NCBI RefSeq assembly: GCF_000169455.1
Contig: NZ_AAYC01000002.1
Span: 434,001 to 498,000, forward strand
Origin: Roseobacter sp. SK209-2-6
GTDB taxonomy: Bacteria > Pseudomonadota > Alphaproteobacteria > Rhodobacterales > Rhodobacteraceae
Reading direction: 5' to 3'
DNA length: 64,000 nucleotides
Shown: in pieces, positions 1-9,063 of the stretch
Numbering within the stretch: position 1 is the stretch's first letter
Layout: the number at the start of each line of letters is the position of its first letter
Made by a program: the position numbers and the translations under genes
The notes under the pieces: generated by a model
What the model was told of the DNA's origin: nothing
Database searches by the model: none
Seen by the model: the letters and a program-made list of their open reading frames with translations, nothing else

Positions 1-2
1 CC

Positions 3-305
3 TCTGTTCTGGTAAAAAGCCTACTGACACGAAACCCAGCCTCTCTACTGACAGTGAACAACTACTTTGGCGTGCTGCAGGGGGTCCTGCATGATTTGGG
101 CATTGGTATTCTACCGGACTATGTAACCGAAGAATTTCCGGAGTTGGTCGAGGTCCTTCACAGCGACGAAAACAGCGGTGTACCGGTTTATCTGGCCTAC
201 CCAGAAGAACTTCGCCATTCGCAACGGGTTTCCGCGTTCCGTGACTTTGTCCAAACAGAGATCATGGCCCACCGCAAGCACATGAAAGAGCTAGGAAAAC
301 TATAG
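3..305 (+). CDS. LysR-family transcriptional regulator, C-terminal end (5' truncated by window edge)
   Basis: The reading frame is open from the left edge of the window to a TAG stop, so only the last ~100 residues of a larger protein are visible. They read as the end of a LysR substrate-binding domain: a stretch with LTVNNYFGVLQGVLHDLGIG and ILPDY, which is the usual effector-domain segment where the regulator senses its ligand, followed by a short helical tail. A GTG at 54 could be mistaken for a start, but the homology continues upstream of it without a break. The DNA-binding half and the target genes lie outside the window, so its role cannot be stated. A terminator-ended RNA candidate follows it. 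Confidence 0.75.
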   Translation, partial: SVLVKSLLTRNPASLLTVNNYFGVLQGVLHDLGIGILPDYVTEEFPELVEVLHSDENSGVPVYLAYPEELRHSQRVSAFRDFVQTEIMAHRKHMKELGKL

Positions 306-352
306 GATTTCCATAGCTATGCACACAATGCATATCGGGAATGATCTTATCA

Positions 353-478
353 AAGGGTTAAAACCCTTGAAGGGGCGAATGGCTGACCCTAAATGGAGCT
401 TATGAAGACGGTGGCTAGCGCCACACTTCATACCTCCCTGTTGGACTTCGGCCGAGCTTAGTGCTCGGCCTTTTTTTT
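353..478 (+). ncRNA. Candidate small RNA or structured 3' UTR with three hairpins and an intrinsic terminator
   Basis: Three consecutive perfect or near-perfect hairpins are visible. The first is AAGGGTT/AACCCTT at 353-368. The second is TATGAAG/CTTCATA (401-407 with 426-432), enclosing GTGGC/GCCAC (411-415 with 420-424). The third is GGCCGAGC/GCTCGGCC (450-457 with 463-470), followed by eight T residues, a classic Rho-independent terminator. The single-stranded link at 433-439 reads CCTCCCT, complementary to a Shine-Dalgarno sequence, as in several alphaproteobacterial trans-acting sRNAs. No open reading frame fits. It could instead be only the terminator of the upstream LysR mRNA. No promoter was identified with confidence. 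Confidence 0.45.
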
Positions 479-865
479 GCAGCAGATTACATAGTCTATC
501 TCTATCGCGCAGGGAAGCTCTTCACTCGAGTTATTTGCCTAAGACCTTTTTACCAGATGCCATATTGATTGTCTGGCTCAGCGCAGAACACAAGGATAAG
601 CCACATTCTGGGTTCGTACAGAGGCTTTAAAGCTCCCCCTGCCTAGAGATCAGGCAGTTCTCTACTCCTTTTGCCCCTTCTGAGGTCACTTTCGAAGGAC
701 CGACGTTGAGAGTTTTAATCAAGCGCCATTCTGGTCGCGAAGCGGGATACACACAGTTGCGAACCATTCTGGATCGTTTTGGCACCTTAGAATCCCCCTT
801 TCCCAATAGACACGCTTGCTCTAAAAGCCGCGACAGTAGCAGCCATGGGGGGCCAAAACAGCGCC

Positions 866-3031
866 ATGCAAGAACCAGCCATCACACCCGAACTGATCGC
901 AAACCACGGTTTGAAGCCCGAGGAATACGAGATGATCCTGGAGATCATCGGACGCGAACCCAGCTTCACCGAACTTGGCATCTTCTCGGCCATGTGGAAT
1001 GAGCACTGCTCATACAAGTCTTCCAAGAAATGGCTGCGCACTCTTCCAACCGAAGGTCCACAGGTTATCTGCGGCCCCGGTGAAAACGCTGGCATCGTCG
1101 ACATTGGTGACGGTGATGCCGTGGTTTTCAAAATGGAAAGCCACAACCACCCCTCCTACATCGAACCCTATCAAGGTGCCGCCACCGGTGTTGGCGGCAT
1201 TTTGCGTGATGTCTTCACCATGGGCGCACGCCCGATTGCCTCGATGAACTCCCTGTCTTTTGGCGAAACCGCCCACCCCAAGACCCGCCAGCTGGTCAAT
1301 GGTGTGGTTGAAGGTATCGGCGGCTATGGCAACTGTTTTGGTGTGCCCTGCGCCGGCGGTGAGGTTCGCTTCCATCCGGCCTATAATGGCAACTGCCTGG
1401 TCAATGCCTTTGCAGCCGGTCTGGCTAAGACCGACGGTATTTTCTATTCCGCCGCTTCTGGCGTTGGCATGCCGGTTGTTTACCTGGGTGCAAAAACCGG
1501 TCGTGACGGTGTCGGCGGCGCCACCATGGCTTCCGCAGAATTCGACGACACCATCGAAGAAAAGCGCCCTACCGTTCAGGTTGGCGACCCCTTCACCGAA
1601 AAACGCCTGATGGAAGCCACGCTGGAGCTGATGCAGACCGGCGCGGTGATTTCGATCCAGGACATGGGTGCGGCTGGCCTCACCTGCTCAGCGGTGGAAA
1701 TGGGCGACAAGGGCGGCCTTGGCGTGCGCCTGGATCTGGAGAACGTACCCCAGCGCGAAGAGAATATGACAGCCTATGAAATGATGCTGTCGGAATCTCA
1801 GGAACGCATGCTGATGGTGCTAAAGCCAGAGCTTGAGGCCGAAGCCCGCGCAGTATTCGAGAAATGGGACCTCGATTTTGCCATCGTTGGCGAAACCATC
1901 GCAGAAGACCGCTTCCTGATCATGCACAACGGTGAAGTGAAGGCTGATCTGGTTTTGTCCAAACTCTCCTCCACCGCCCCGGAATATGACCGCCCTTGGG
2001 TGGAAACCCCAGCGGCAGAGGCCCTGACAGATGAAGATGTCCCGACCATCGACCCGATCGATGGCCTGAAGGCGCTGATCTCCTCTCCCAATTACGCGGG
2101 CAAGCAATGGGTCTATGAGCAATATGACACCACGGTCATGGGCGACACCCAGCGACGTCCGGGCGTGGGTTCTGGCCTGATCCGCGTGCATGGCACCGAT
2201 AAGAAACTGGCCTTCACCTCTGACGTGACCCCACGCTACGTTAAGGCGAACCCGGTGGAAGGTGGCAAACAAGCGGTGGCCGAAGCCTATCGCAACCTGT
2301 CGGCCGTCGGTGCCAAGCCGCTGGCTTCGACCGACAACCTGAACTTTGGCAACCCCGAAAAGCCCGAAATCATGGGGCAATTTGTTGGTGCCATCAAAGG
2401 TATCGGCGAAGCGGTTGCAGCATTGGATATGCCCATCGTTTCCGGCAACGTCTCGCTCTACAATGAAACTGATGGTCAAGGCATCCTGCCCACGCCAACA
2501 ATTGGCGCCGTAGGTCTGGTTGCGGCCGACGAAGAAGCCATCATCGGCGAAGCCCGCGAAGGCCATGTCGCCCTTTTGGTTGGCGAAACCATCGGTCATC
2601 TGGGCCAATCCGCCTTGCTGGCCGAAGTCTTCAATCGTGAAGACGGCGACGCCCCTGCAGTGGATCTGGCAGCTGAAAAACGCAATGGTGAGTTCATCCG
2701 CTCCAACCGCGATTTCATCAAAGCCTGCACCGATCTTGGCGATGGCGGCCTGGCACTGGCGGCGTTCGAGATGGCCGAAGCGGCAGGGGTCGGCGTTCAA
2801 ATCGACGCCGGTGACACCCCCACACTCTTTGGTGAGGATCAGGCGCGTTACCTTGTCGCCTGCAACTTTGACCAGGCAGAGGCTCTGATGCTGGCCGCAG
2901 GTCAGGCGGGTGTGCCATTGACCACAGTTGGCAAATTCACCGGTGAAGCCGTGAAAATCGGTGGTAGCGAAGCCTCATTGGAAGAGCTCTCTGAGATCTA
3001 CCGCAGCAGCTTTGCCGAAGCCGTCGCTTAA
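866..3031 (+). CDS. purL: Phosphoribosylformylglycinamidine synthase subunit PurL
   Basis: This is the large synthetase subunit of the small-type PurSQL complex. It converts formylglycinamide ribonucleotide to the amidine with ATP and glutamine-derived ammonia in de novo purine synthesis. About 721 residues is the normal length for the separate PurL type. Visible landmarks are the N-terminal [12 protein letters not shown] motif, the KMESHNHPS motif, duplicated AIRS-type domains with [16 protein letters not shown] and a second half beginning near residue 420. The in-frame ATG at 845 would add seven residues, but the next ATG at 866 gives the usual [10 protein letters not shown] start and sits behind a G-rich stretch, so 866 was chosen. 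PurS and PurQ are not in the window. Confidence 0.96.
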   Translation: MQEPAITPELIANHGLKPEEYEMILEIIGREPSFTELGIFSAMWNEHCSYKSSKKWLRTLPTEGPQVICGPGENAGIVDIGDGDAVVFKMESHNHPSYIEPYQGAATGVGGILRDVFTMGARPIASMNSLSFGETAHPKTRQLVNGVVEGIGGYGNCFGVPCAGGEVRFHPAYNGNCLVNAFAAGLAKTDGIFYSAASGVGMPVVYLGAKTGRDGVGGATMASAEFDDTIEEKRPTVQVGDPFTEKRLMEATLELMQTGAVISIQDMGAAGLTCSAVEMGDKGGLGVRLDLENVPQREENMTAYEMMLSESQERMLMVLKPELEAEARAVFEKWDLDFAIVGETIAEDRFLIMHNGEVKADLVLSKLSSTAPEYDRPWVETPAAEALTDEDVPTIDPIDGLKALISSPNYAGKQWVYEQYDTTVMGDTQRRPGVGSGLIRVHGTDKKLAFTSDVTPRYVKANPVEGGKQAVAEAYRNLSAVGAKPLASTDNLNFGNPEKPEIMGQFVGAIKGIGEAVAALDMPIVSGNVSLYNETDGQGILPTPTIGAVGLVAADEEAIIGEAREGHVALLVGETIGHLGQSALLAEVFNREDGDAPAVDLAAEKRNGEFIRSNRDFIKACTDLGDGGLALAAFEMAEAAGVGVQIDAGDTPTLFGEDQARYLVACNFDQAEALMLAAGQAGVPLTTVGKFTGEAVKIGGSEASLEELSEIYRSSFAEAVA

Positions 3032-3053
3032 GCGCTGCCCAAACCTATGGTTC

Positions 3054-3082
3054 AAAGGCGTGCCAAATGGCGCGCCTTTTTC
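3054..3082 (+). terminator. Rho-independent terminator after purL
   Basis: AAAGGCGTGCC pairs with GGCGCGCCTTTT around an AAAT loop with one wobble, followed by T residues. It lies 23 bases after the purL stop. Confidence 0.75.
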
Positions 3083-3190
3083 ACAAATAGCTCTAACCGG
3101 GGTTCCGGTCTTGAAGCGGTGAAGGAAGCTTGCACTCCCCCAGGTGCCATCCTAAATTCAAACATAAGACCCAGATCAAGGACATAGCAC

Positions 3191-3427
3191 ATGCCGATGC
3201 AAGCCCAAGAAATCGAAGACCTTCTGCGCGAGAGTTTCCCCGAGGCGGAAATCCAGGTGGCTGGCCATGATGGGGTGCATATGTCCGCCATGGTCGTGGA
3301 CGAAAGCTTTCGCGGCAAAAACCGTATTCAGCAACAACGCGCTGTTTATGCGGCACTAAAAGGTAAGATGGATGGCTCCAATGGGGAATTGCATGCCCTC
3401 GCCCTGACGACCAAAGCGCCGGAGTGA
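3191..3427 (+). CDS. BolA/IbaG-family protein
   Basis: This 78-residue protein has the whole BolA fold: an N-terminal helix with IEDLLRESFPEAEI, the central GHDGVHMSAMVV strand and loop where the conserved His sits, and the helix-turn FRGKNRIQQQRAVYAAL typical of the family. BolA-type proteins form [2Fe-2S] complexes with monothiol glutaredoxins and act in iron-sulfur handling. A CGFS glutaredoxin is encoded 285 bases downstream on the same strand, which supports that partnership here. The GTG of the next gene overlaps its stop codon by four bases, so the genes are probably translationally coupled. Confidence 0.9.
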   Translation: MPMQAQEIEDLLRESFPEAEIQVAGHDGVHMSAMVVDESFRGKNRIQQQRAVYAALKGKMDGSNGELHALALTTKAPE

Positions 3428-3675
3428 GCTTATCTGATTGGTTCTTATGGGCAGCGTTGGCCGCTTTGATCCTTGTCCTTGCTTTTCCGGCCCTGTCGAG
3501 AAGGAAGCGACACAAGCCCTTGAGCAGATCAAGACCCAACTCGCCCTCCAAATCAGAAAGGAAGGTTGCGCTTGGACAAGAAGCAACTGATTTGGAAAGC
3601 GTAGAACGCACTCAAGAAGAAAATCAGCGGAAAGCCGCAGCACACCAACGCTGGGCAAATCGAAACATTAGATGA
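3424..3675 (+). CDS. Small single-pass membrane protein between bolA and grxD
   Basis: The frame starts with GTG overlapping the BolA stop (GTGA) and encodes 83 residues. One hydrophobic helix, WFLWAALAALILVLAF, lies at about residues 6-24. It is followed by a strongly basic, Arg/Lys/Ser-rich cytoplasmic tail ending in AHQRWANRNIR. No known domain is recognised. The tight overlap upstream and the 36-base gap to the glutaredoxin gene make it part of the bolA-grxD operon. Whether it localises the BolA/glutaredoxin pair at the membrane or is unrelated cannot be told from the sequence. Confidence 0.65.
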   Translation: MSLSDWFLWAALAALILVLAFPALSRRKRHKPLSRSRPNSPSKSERKVALGQEATDLESVERTQEENQRKAAAHQRWANRNIR

Positions 3676-3711
3676 ATGCGCCAAATTGCGCAGCAACCTA
3701 AGGGAAATACA

Positions 3712-4074
3712 ATGAGCGACGCAAATAGCCGCATCGATGAAACCGTCAAAGCCAACGATGTTGTGCTCTTTATGAAGGGCACCAAGGAAATGCCGCAGTG
3801 CGGTTTTTCGTCCCGCGTTGCGGGCGTGCTGAACTACATTGGCGTGGAATACACCGATGTAAATGTGCTGGCAGACGAAGAGATCCGTCAAGGCATCAAG
3901 GATTACTCTGATTGGCCCACCATTCCGCAGCTCTACATCAAAGGTGAGTTTGTCGGTGGCTGCGATATCATCACCGAGATGACCCTCTCCGGTGAACTGG
4001 ACACCATGTTTGATGACAATGGTGTTGCTTTTAACAAAGAAGCTGCTGACAAGATCCGGGAAGCCAACGGCTAA
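3712..4074 (+). CDS. grxD: Monothiol glutaredoxin (Grx4/GrxD type)
   Basis: This 120-residue CGFS-type glutaredoxin carries [2Fe-2S] clusters, ligated with glutathione, and delivers them to apoproteins. The sequence shows [19 protein letters not shown] with the CGFS active site near residue 30, the cis-Pro segment [19 protein letters not shown] and a normal C-terminal helix. An upstream in-frame ATG at 3676 would add 12 residues, but AAGGGA lies just before the ATG at 3712, where the family normally begins, so that start was chosen. It is the third gene of the bolA operon and is followed by a strong terminator. Confidence 0.95.
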   Translation: MSDANSRIDETVKANDVVLFMKGTKEMPQCGFSSRVAGVLNYIGVEYTDVNVLADEEIRQGIKDYSDWPTIPQLYIKGEFVGGCDIITEMTLSGELDTMFDDNGVAFNKEAADKIREANG

Positions 4075-4103
4075 GCCACAGATCATCTGATCATCAGTGA
4101 AGA

Positions 4104-4139
4104 AAAAACCTGCCCAGGCGAAAGCTTGGGCAGGTTTTT
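4104..4139. terminator. Bidirectional intrinsic terminator between grxD and zapA
   Basis: AAAACCTGCCCA pairs with TGGGCAGGTTTT, with A and T runs on the two sides. It can serve both grxD on the plus strand and the converging zapA transcript on the minus strand. Confidence 0.85.
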
Positions 4140-4183
4140 CTTTCAAGTATACCTAAAGCGCTTCTCCGAAGGCGCCTTTCCGA

Positions 4184-4579
4184 TTAAGAGGCAGCCTTTT
4201 CCTCTATCTGCTGAGCCAGGGCCTCTGCACGGGCGGCCAGCTCCGCCAGTGTTTCCGGAACCTGTGGGGGTACAACCGGCACTTCGATACGCTCGGGCTC
4301 TGGCGGAGGTGCATTTTTCAAAGCTTCCAACTGCGCCTTTAGCGCATCAAGCTCAGCTTCGACCTCATTGTTTCGATCTTCGACCGCTGCGGTTTTATCC
4401 GCAAGCATCAGCCCTGCCATCAACAGCATACGCGCCTCTGGCATTCTGCCAATCTGGTCAGAGAGGACCTGCGCCTCATCATCCAGCATCTTGGCTGCGG
4501 AGTGCAGATAGCTCTCTTCGCCTTCCTGGCAAGACACCTCAAATCCACGGCCACCGATATGAATTGTAACTTCGGGCAT
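4184..4579 (-). CDS. zapA: Cell division protein ZapA
   Basis: ZapA binds FtsZ at the division site and cross-links its filaments. The N-terminal ~75 residues match the family: VTIHIGGRGFEVSCQEGEE followed by the helix YLHSAAKMLDDEA and a long helix with MLLMAGLMLADK. The C-terminal part is longer than in E. coli ZapA. It contains a coiled coil and a proline-rich PPPEPERIEVPVVPPQ linker before a last helix, as is usual in Rhodobacterales. Its ATG shares one base with the stop of the upstream coiled-coil gene, so the two are translationally coupled. Confidence 0.9.
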   Translation of the reverse strand: MPEVTIHIGGRGFEVSCQEGEESYLHSAAKMLDDEAQVLSDQIGRMPEARMLLMAGLMLADKTAAVEDRNNEVEAELDALKAQLEALKNAPPPEPERIEVPVVPPQVPETLAELAARAEALAQQIEEKAAS

Positions 4580-5433
4580 TAGGCTTCCTCCCCTTCCGGC
4601 AGGTTCTGGGCATTGGCAAGCAGGGGCTCAAGTTTGGCAAGTACCGCATTGACCTGTGCATCATCGCTGGCCTTTGCTGCACGCAGTCCCTCTACTTCCG
4701 CCGTCAGTGCAGAATTGATCAGATCTGCACTTGGCAACCCTTGAGCATTGGCATCGCGCAACGCTGCATTGGAAGAACGCAACTGCTCATTTGCAAGCCG
4801 TAGTTTCTGCAGTTCCGCATCCAACCGCAGCAGAGCTTCGTCGTTTGCAGCGGAAGACGCAGATGACGCAGCGCTTTGGGCCGCCTCCAGCTGTGACTTC
4901 AGTGTTGCATTCTCTGCTTCCAATGCGGCTTGATCCACGGCTGAACCGATGTCTTCACTGCCGCTGGAAGCCTCTGCCAATTCCGTGACAAGCGTCTGTT
5001 TTTCTTCAGTCAACTCGGCGACCTTGGTTTCAAGCGCTTCCTTGTTTGCCGCAGCTTCATTTCCAGAACTTTCCAGCTCGGATTTCAATCGCTGCACCTC
5101 AAGTTTCAGTGCTTCCTTTTCGACGTCGTTGCCAACCTCATTTCGTAGCAGCTCCAGTTCGGCCTGCATCGCTGCAACATCTTCCCCGCTCGCGCCCGAG
5201 CCCGCGTTGGCTTCTGCTTCTTTCAGCCGCTCGTGTAGGAGCTTTACCCGCTCTTCGAGTTGCGCGTTGGCGGTGCGCTCCTCATCAAGGGCGGTCTCAA
5301 GTTCAGTATTGTCAGAGGCGGCGCGTGCTTCTTCTTGGGCGCTGGCACAGGCCTGCTCCAACTTTCCAACGCCAGTGCTGATCCGCTCCATCGCGTTCAG
5401 AATACGGCTTTGCAACTCATCAATCTGCGTCAT
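4579..5433 (-). CDS. Coiled-coil protein upstream of zapA
   Basis: The 284-residue product is almost entirely predicted coiled coil. Heptad-like Leu/Ala spacing runs from about residue 5 to 270 (for example [17 protein letters not shown] and [19 protein letters not shown]), with high Glu, Ala and Gln. There is no signal peptide or membrane segment, so it should be cytoplasmic. No named domain is recognised. Overlap with zapA by one base suggests it works with ZapA at the Z-ring, in a position comparable to ZapB-like coiled-coil partners. That role is inference from context only. Confidence 0.75.
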   Translation of the reverse strand: MTQIDELQSRILNAMERISTGVGKLEQACASAQEEARAASDNTELETALDEERTANAQLEERVKLLHERLKEAEANAGSGASGEDVAAMQAELELLRNEVGNDVEKEALKLEVQRLKSELESSGNEAAANKEALETKVAELTEEKQTLVTELAEASSGSEDIGSAVDQAALEAENATLKSQLEAAQSAASSASSAANDEALLRLDAELQKLRLANEQLRSSNAALRDANAQGLPSADLINSALTAEVEGLRAAKASDDAQVNAVLAKLEPLLANAQNLPEGEEA

Positions 5434-5698
5434 GCCTGTCCCTCATCCATCGCCCATCTGGCCGCGTTTTAACCCGTCTGCTTTGACACTTTGCAGATTA
5501 CTCACTGGCGAATCGCAAAGGGGCTCGGTTTTCCAAGCCAGCTTACAAAAACTAGTGGTAAAACACCCCCTGTTTGCTTTCAAGCACTTGCGCGGCTGCC
5601 TTCGTGTTGCAAGCAAGGAATGGCGCAGAAAGCTTGATCTTTGCTCTGTCACTGCTATTGAGCGCCTAACCAGCTTGGAAACCCAAAGGAACAGTTCT

Positions 5699-7720
5699 GT
5701 GGATCTGACAGCCCTGCGCACAGCCAACCCCGATCATTGGAACAAGGCCGCTGCCATTCGCGCCCTCGCTCTGGACGCCGTCGCCGCCGCCAACTCCGGC
5801 CATACCGGTATGCCCATCGGCATGGCCGATGTTGCAACTGTGCTGTTTGAAAAGCACCTGAAGTTTGACGCGGCGAACCCTCAGTGGCCCGATCGCGATC
5901 GTTTTATCCTCTCTGCCGGTCACGGCTCGATGCTGATCTATTCTCTTTTGTACCTCTGCGGTGACAAACAGGTGACATTGGAGCAGATCAAGAATTTCCG
6001 CCAGACGGGAGCGTTGACCGCCGGTCACCCAGAGAACTTCCTAATTGACGCCGTTGAGACCACCACTGGTCCCCTGGGTCAAGGTATTGCCAATGCCGTT
6101 GGTTTTGCCATGGCCGAAGAAATGCAGCGTGCCCAATATGGGCGCAAGATCGTGGATCACCACACCTATGTGATCGCCGGTGACGGCTGCCTAATGGAAG
6201 GCATCAGCCAAGAGGCCATCGGCCTCGCCGGGCGTCACTCCCTGGGCAAGCTGATTGTTCTCTGGGACAATAACAACATCACCATCGATGGCACCGTTGA
6301 ACTGTCTGACCGCACCAACCAGGTGCAGCGCTTCAAGGCCTCGGGCTGGCAGGTGATCGAAATCGACGGCCATGATCCAGTGGCCATTGACGAGGCTCTT
6401 ACCGCAGCCAAGAAATCGAAGAAACCTTCGATGATTGCTTGCAAAACCCATATCGCATTGGGTCACGCAGCGCAGGACACTTCCAAGGGTCACGGCGCAT
6501 TGACGGATGCAGATCAGATGGCGGCGGCTAAAGAAGCCTATGGCTGGACAACTGGTCCTTTTGAAGTCCCCGCTGACATCAAATCCCAGTGGGAAGCCAT
6601 TGGTTCGCGCGGCGCAGCCGAGCGCGTCGCCTGGGAAGCCCGTTTTGCGGAAGTTTCCCAACAAAAGCAGGATCGATTCAACCGGGCCTATGCGCTGGAA
6701 GCACCAAAGAAGCTCTCGGCTACAATCAAGGCGCTGAAAAAGCAGGTTTCGGAAGAGCAGCCAAAGGTTGCTACCCGCAAGGCCTCTGAAATGGCACTGG
6801 CTGCAATCAATCCGGTGATGCCAGAAACCGTTGGCGGCTCTGCCGATCTCACCGGTTCCAACAATACCAAAACCGGCGACCTGGGTGTCTTTGACACCGA
6901 CAACCGCAAAGGCCGCTATGTCTATTGGGGCATCCGTGAGCACGGCATGGCTGCCGCGATGAACGGAATGGTGCTCCATGGTGGTATCCGCGCCTATGGC
7001 GGAACCTTCTTCTGCTTCACCGATTACGCCCGCCCCTCCATGCGTCTGGCCGCTTTGATGAAGATCCCTTCGGTCTTTGTCATGACCCATGACAGCATCG
7101 GTGTTGGCGAAGACGGTCCAACCCACCAGCCTGTTGAGCATCTGGCGATCTGCCGCGCTACCCCGAACACCAATGTGTTCCGTCCGGCGGATGCGGTAGA
7201 AGCGGCAGAGGCTTGGGAGATTGCTCTGACCGAGAAATCCACCCCTTCGGTCATGGTGCTGACCCGTCAGAACCTGCCGACCCTGCGCACCGAGCATAAA
7301 CTCTCGAACCTGACCTCCAAGGGCGCCTATGTCCTGGCTGAAGCCGAAGGCAAGCGCCAGGCGATCCTGATCGCAACCGGATCCGAAGTCTCGCTGGCAA
7401 TGGATGCAAAGGCCAAGCTAGAGGCCGAAGGTATCGGCACCCGTGTGGTCTCGATGCCCTCGATGGAGCTTTTTGCCCAGCAGGATGAGGCCTATCGTCG
7501 TAAGATCCTGCCTCCGGGTCCGGTTCGCGTCGGCATCGAAGCAGCTGTGCGCGCAGGCGGCTGGGACCGTTGGCTCCTGGGTGAGCGCGGCCAGGAAAAG
7601 AAAGCCGGGTTCATTGGTATGGACAGCTTCGGCGCTTCGGCCCCTGCTGGCGAGCTGTTTGAGAAATTCGGCATCACCGCAGAAGCCGCTGTTGCCAAGG
7701 TGAAAGTGCTGATCGGCTGA
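5699..7720 (+). CDS. tkt: Transketolase
   Basis: This is a thiamine-diphosphate enzyme that moves two-carbon ketol units in the pentose phosphate and Calvin-type interconversions. The protein of about 673 residues has [15 protein letters not shown] near the N-terminus, the ThDP/Mg motif [13 protein letters not shown] through NNNITIDG, the pyrimidine-binding half from ~residue 350 with [12 protein letters not shown], and the C-terminal GxEAAVRAGWxxW region. The frame is open far upstream, antisense to the coiled-coil gene, but those residues have no homology. The GTG at 5699 follows AAAGGA at 8-base spacing and gives the expected [14 protein letters not shown] start. Confidence 0.95.
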   Translation: MDLTALRTANPDHWNKAAAIRALALDAVAAANSGHTGMPIGMADVATVLFEKHLKFDAANPQWPDRDRFILSAGHGSMLIYSLLYLCGDKQVTLEQIKNFRQTGALTAGHPENFLIDAVETTTGPLGQGIANAVGFAMAEEMQRAQYGRKIVDHHTYVIAGDGCLMEGISQEAIGLAGRHSLGKLIVLWDNNNITIDGTVELSDRTNQVQRFKASGWQVIEIDGHDPVAIDEALTAAKKSKKPSMIACKTHIALGHAAQDTSKGHGALTDADQMAAAKEAYGWTTGPFEVPADIKSQWEAIGSRGAAERVAWEARFAEVSQQKQDRFNRAYALEAPKKLSATIKALKKQVSEEQPKVATRKASEMALAAINPVMPETVGGSADLTGSNNTKTGDLGVFDTDNRKGRYVYWGIREHGMAAAMNGMVLHGGIRAYGGTFFCFTDYARPSMRLAALMKIPSVFVMTHDSIGVGEDGPTHQPVEHLAICRATPNTNVFRPADAVEAAEAWEIALTEKSTPSVMVLTRQNLPTLRTEHKLSNLTSKGAYVLAEAEGKRQAILIATGSEVSLAMDAKAKLEAEGIGTRVVSMPSMELFAQQDEAYRRKILPPGPVRVGIEAAVRAGGWDRWLLGERGQEKKAGFIGMDSFGASAPAGELFEKFGITAEAAVAKVKVLIG

Positions 7721-7744
7721 TCAGATCTTTTCACTAGAGAGACA

Positions 7745-7780
7745 AAAACAGGGCGCCTCATTTGGGCGCCCTGTTTTCTT
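7745..7780. terminator. Terminator after tkt, usable by both strands
   Basis: AAAACAGGGCGCC pairs with GGCGCCCTGTTTT. It lies between tkt and the converging ankyrin gene. Confidence 0.85.
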
Positions 7781-7797
7781 TTGAACTCTTACTCCGC

Positions 7798-8355
7798 CTA
7801 ACCTTCCTTGGCCTCTTTCAGCACATGGTATTCAGACGATTTTGTGACCAGTTCGTTGCTGCCGATCATATCATAGGGTGCCTCTCCCATATCAGTCCGG
7901 GAGGCCGGGTCAGCCCCTGCATCCAACAAGAGCCGGATAGTGTCAGGACGCCCCCATTTCGCGGCCCCATGCAGCGGTGCCCAATTGTTAGCGGTACGCG
8001 CATTGGGATCAGCACCGGCCAGCAGTAGCACCTGGACGGCTTCAGGGCCGGCCATTGCTGAAACAAAATGGATGGGTTGACGGTTCAGTGAATCCTCAGC
8101 GCTGACCTCTGCGCCTGCATTGATCATTGTCGCGATGGTTTCAGGTGTTGCGCGCGCCACAAAATGTAATGGGGTGCGCCCCATAGAATCCCGCGCGTTC
8201 AGGTCTTCGCCCGTCGCAAGCACTTGAAGCAGGGATTGCGGGGAGGCCGTTTCATAAAAATCTGTCTGGCACAGCACACCACAGGATCCCGCTGCACTGA
8301 CCTGCACTGCAGAGAGCGCAATGGAAGTGCAAATTCCAGCTATTAGGGTTTTCAT
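7798..8355 (-). CDS. Exported ankyrin-repeat protein
   Basis: The product of about 185 residues begins with a Sec signal peptide (MKTLIAGICTSIALSAVQVSA, probable cleavage near residue 22). Four ankyrin repeats follow, marked by GRTPLHFVARA, NRQPIHFVSAMAG, NWAPLHGAAKWG and MGEAPYDMI, with intervening DAGAD-type turns. Ankyrin repeats bind proteins, and here the likely place is the periplasm. An upstream in-frame ATG at 8406 was rejected: the ATG at 8355 has GAAAGG in front of it and starts the signal peptide exactly. It appears monocistronic and the binding partner is unknown. Confidence 0.85.
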   Translation of the reverse strand: MKTLIAGICTSIALSAVQVSAAGSCGVLCQTDFYETASPQSLLQVLATGEDLNARDSMGRTPLHFVARATPETIATMINAGAEVSAEDSLNRQPIHFVSAMAGPEAVQVLLLAGADPNARTANNWAPLHGAAKWGRPDTIRLLLDAGADPASRTDMGEAPYDMIGSNELVTKSSEYHVLKEAKEG

Positions 8356-8606
8356 AACAAACCTTTCACAAGGGGCTCGATGACACACAAAGGTGGGTCT
8401 AGGCACATGGGTTTCGCTTAGGGCTGTGCCCCTTCTAGGCGTGAAATTGAAAAGTTCCCCAGCATAGTATTGGTGAATATTACCCTACGTAACGCCTATT
8501 ATCCCCCAAAAAGCCGGATCGTACCTTATAGAAGGTTAACGCTCCGCGCAAAACGGTTGACACCATAGCGGGTCTCAAAGTTGCGTCGCCCCAAACCTAC
8601 GGACCT

Positions 8607-9062
8607 CTATAGGTTCGCCCTTCTGCCCTGATCTCCCTGAAGAGCGACCAGTGCAGCCCGCGCAATATCCGATCGCAGCTCATATTTGTCACCTTTGGAA
8701 AGTGGCTGACAGACAAGATCCAATGGATTTTGCCCCAAGCAATCGCATGTCTGCTGCAGTTGCCTCCAGTTCATCGGGATATAGCAGGGGTCCTGACCGA
8801 ACAGAAAGTTGAGAAAGCGCCCACCAATCCACTGAGACCTTTCCTCAGCTCGACGCGCTGTTGCCAGCACAAAGTGCAGAAAGGCTCGAAGTTCCCCAGT
8901 CGACATTGGAAGCTGTTCCAGATAGGCCGCAAAGCGTTTTCCCCGTTTGGTGAAAGGCTTTTCGTTTTCGGCGCGAGAGCGTCTGATCCGAAACCGAGTT
9001 TTGGCAACGCGCAACTCGGGTAAACTCTCTATCGGAGGTTCGGCGTTCACTTGCGCGCGCAT
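8607..9062 (-). CDS. Hypothetical protein downstream of the DUF808 gene
   Basis: This 151-residue soluble protein has no signal peptide and a very basic N-terminal third (AKTRFRIRRSRAENEKPFTKRGKRF). It contains a central helical segment, LRAFLHFVLATARRAEERSQW, and a C-terminal part with IPMNWRQLQQTCDCLGQNP. I do not recognise the family. It begins one base after the stop of the upstream DUF808 gene, so the two are surely co-transcribed. Homologues restricted to related bacteria would be expected. An intergenic stretch of about 250 bases without features separates it from the ankyrin gene. Confidence 0.65.
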   Translation of the reverse strand: MRAQVNAEPPIESLPELRVAKTRFRIRRSRAENEKPFTKRGKRFAAYLEQLPMSTGELRAFLHFVLATARRAEERSQWIGGRFLNFLFGQDPCYIPMNWRQLQQTCDCLGQNPLDLVCQPLSKGDKYELRSDIARAALVALQGDQGRRANL

Positions 9063-9063
9063 G

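Noticed and set aside
4949-5698. Long open frame in phase with and upstream of transketolase
   Set aside because: It lies antisense to the coiled-coil gene, is Ser-rich without homology, and the GTG at 5699 has a good ribosome binding site and the family start.
6191-7297. 368-codon minus-strand open frame inside tkt
   Set aside because: It is antisense to a highly conserved gene. The composition is that of a shadow frame and no domain is recognisable.
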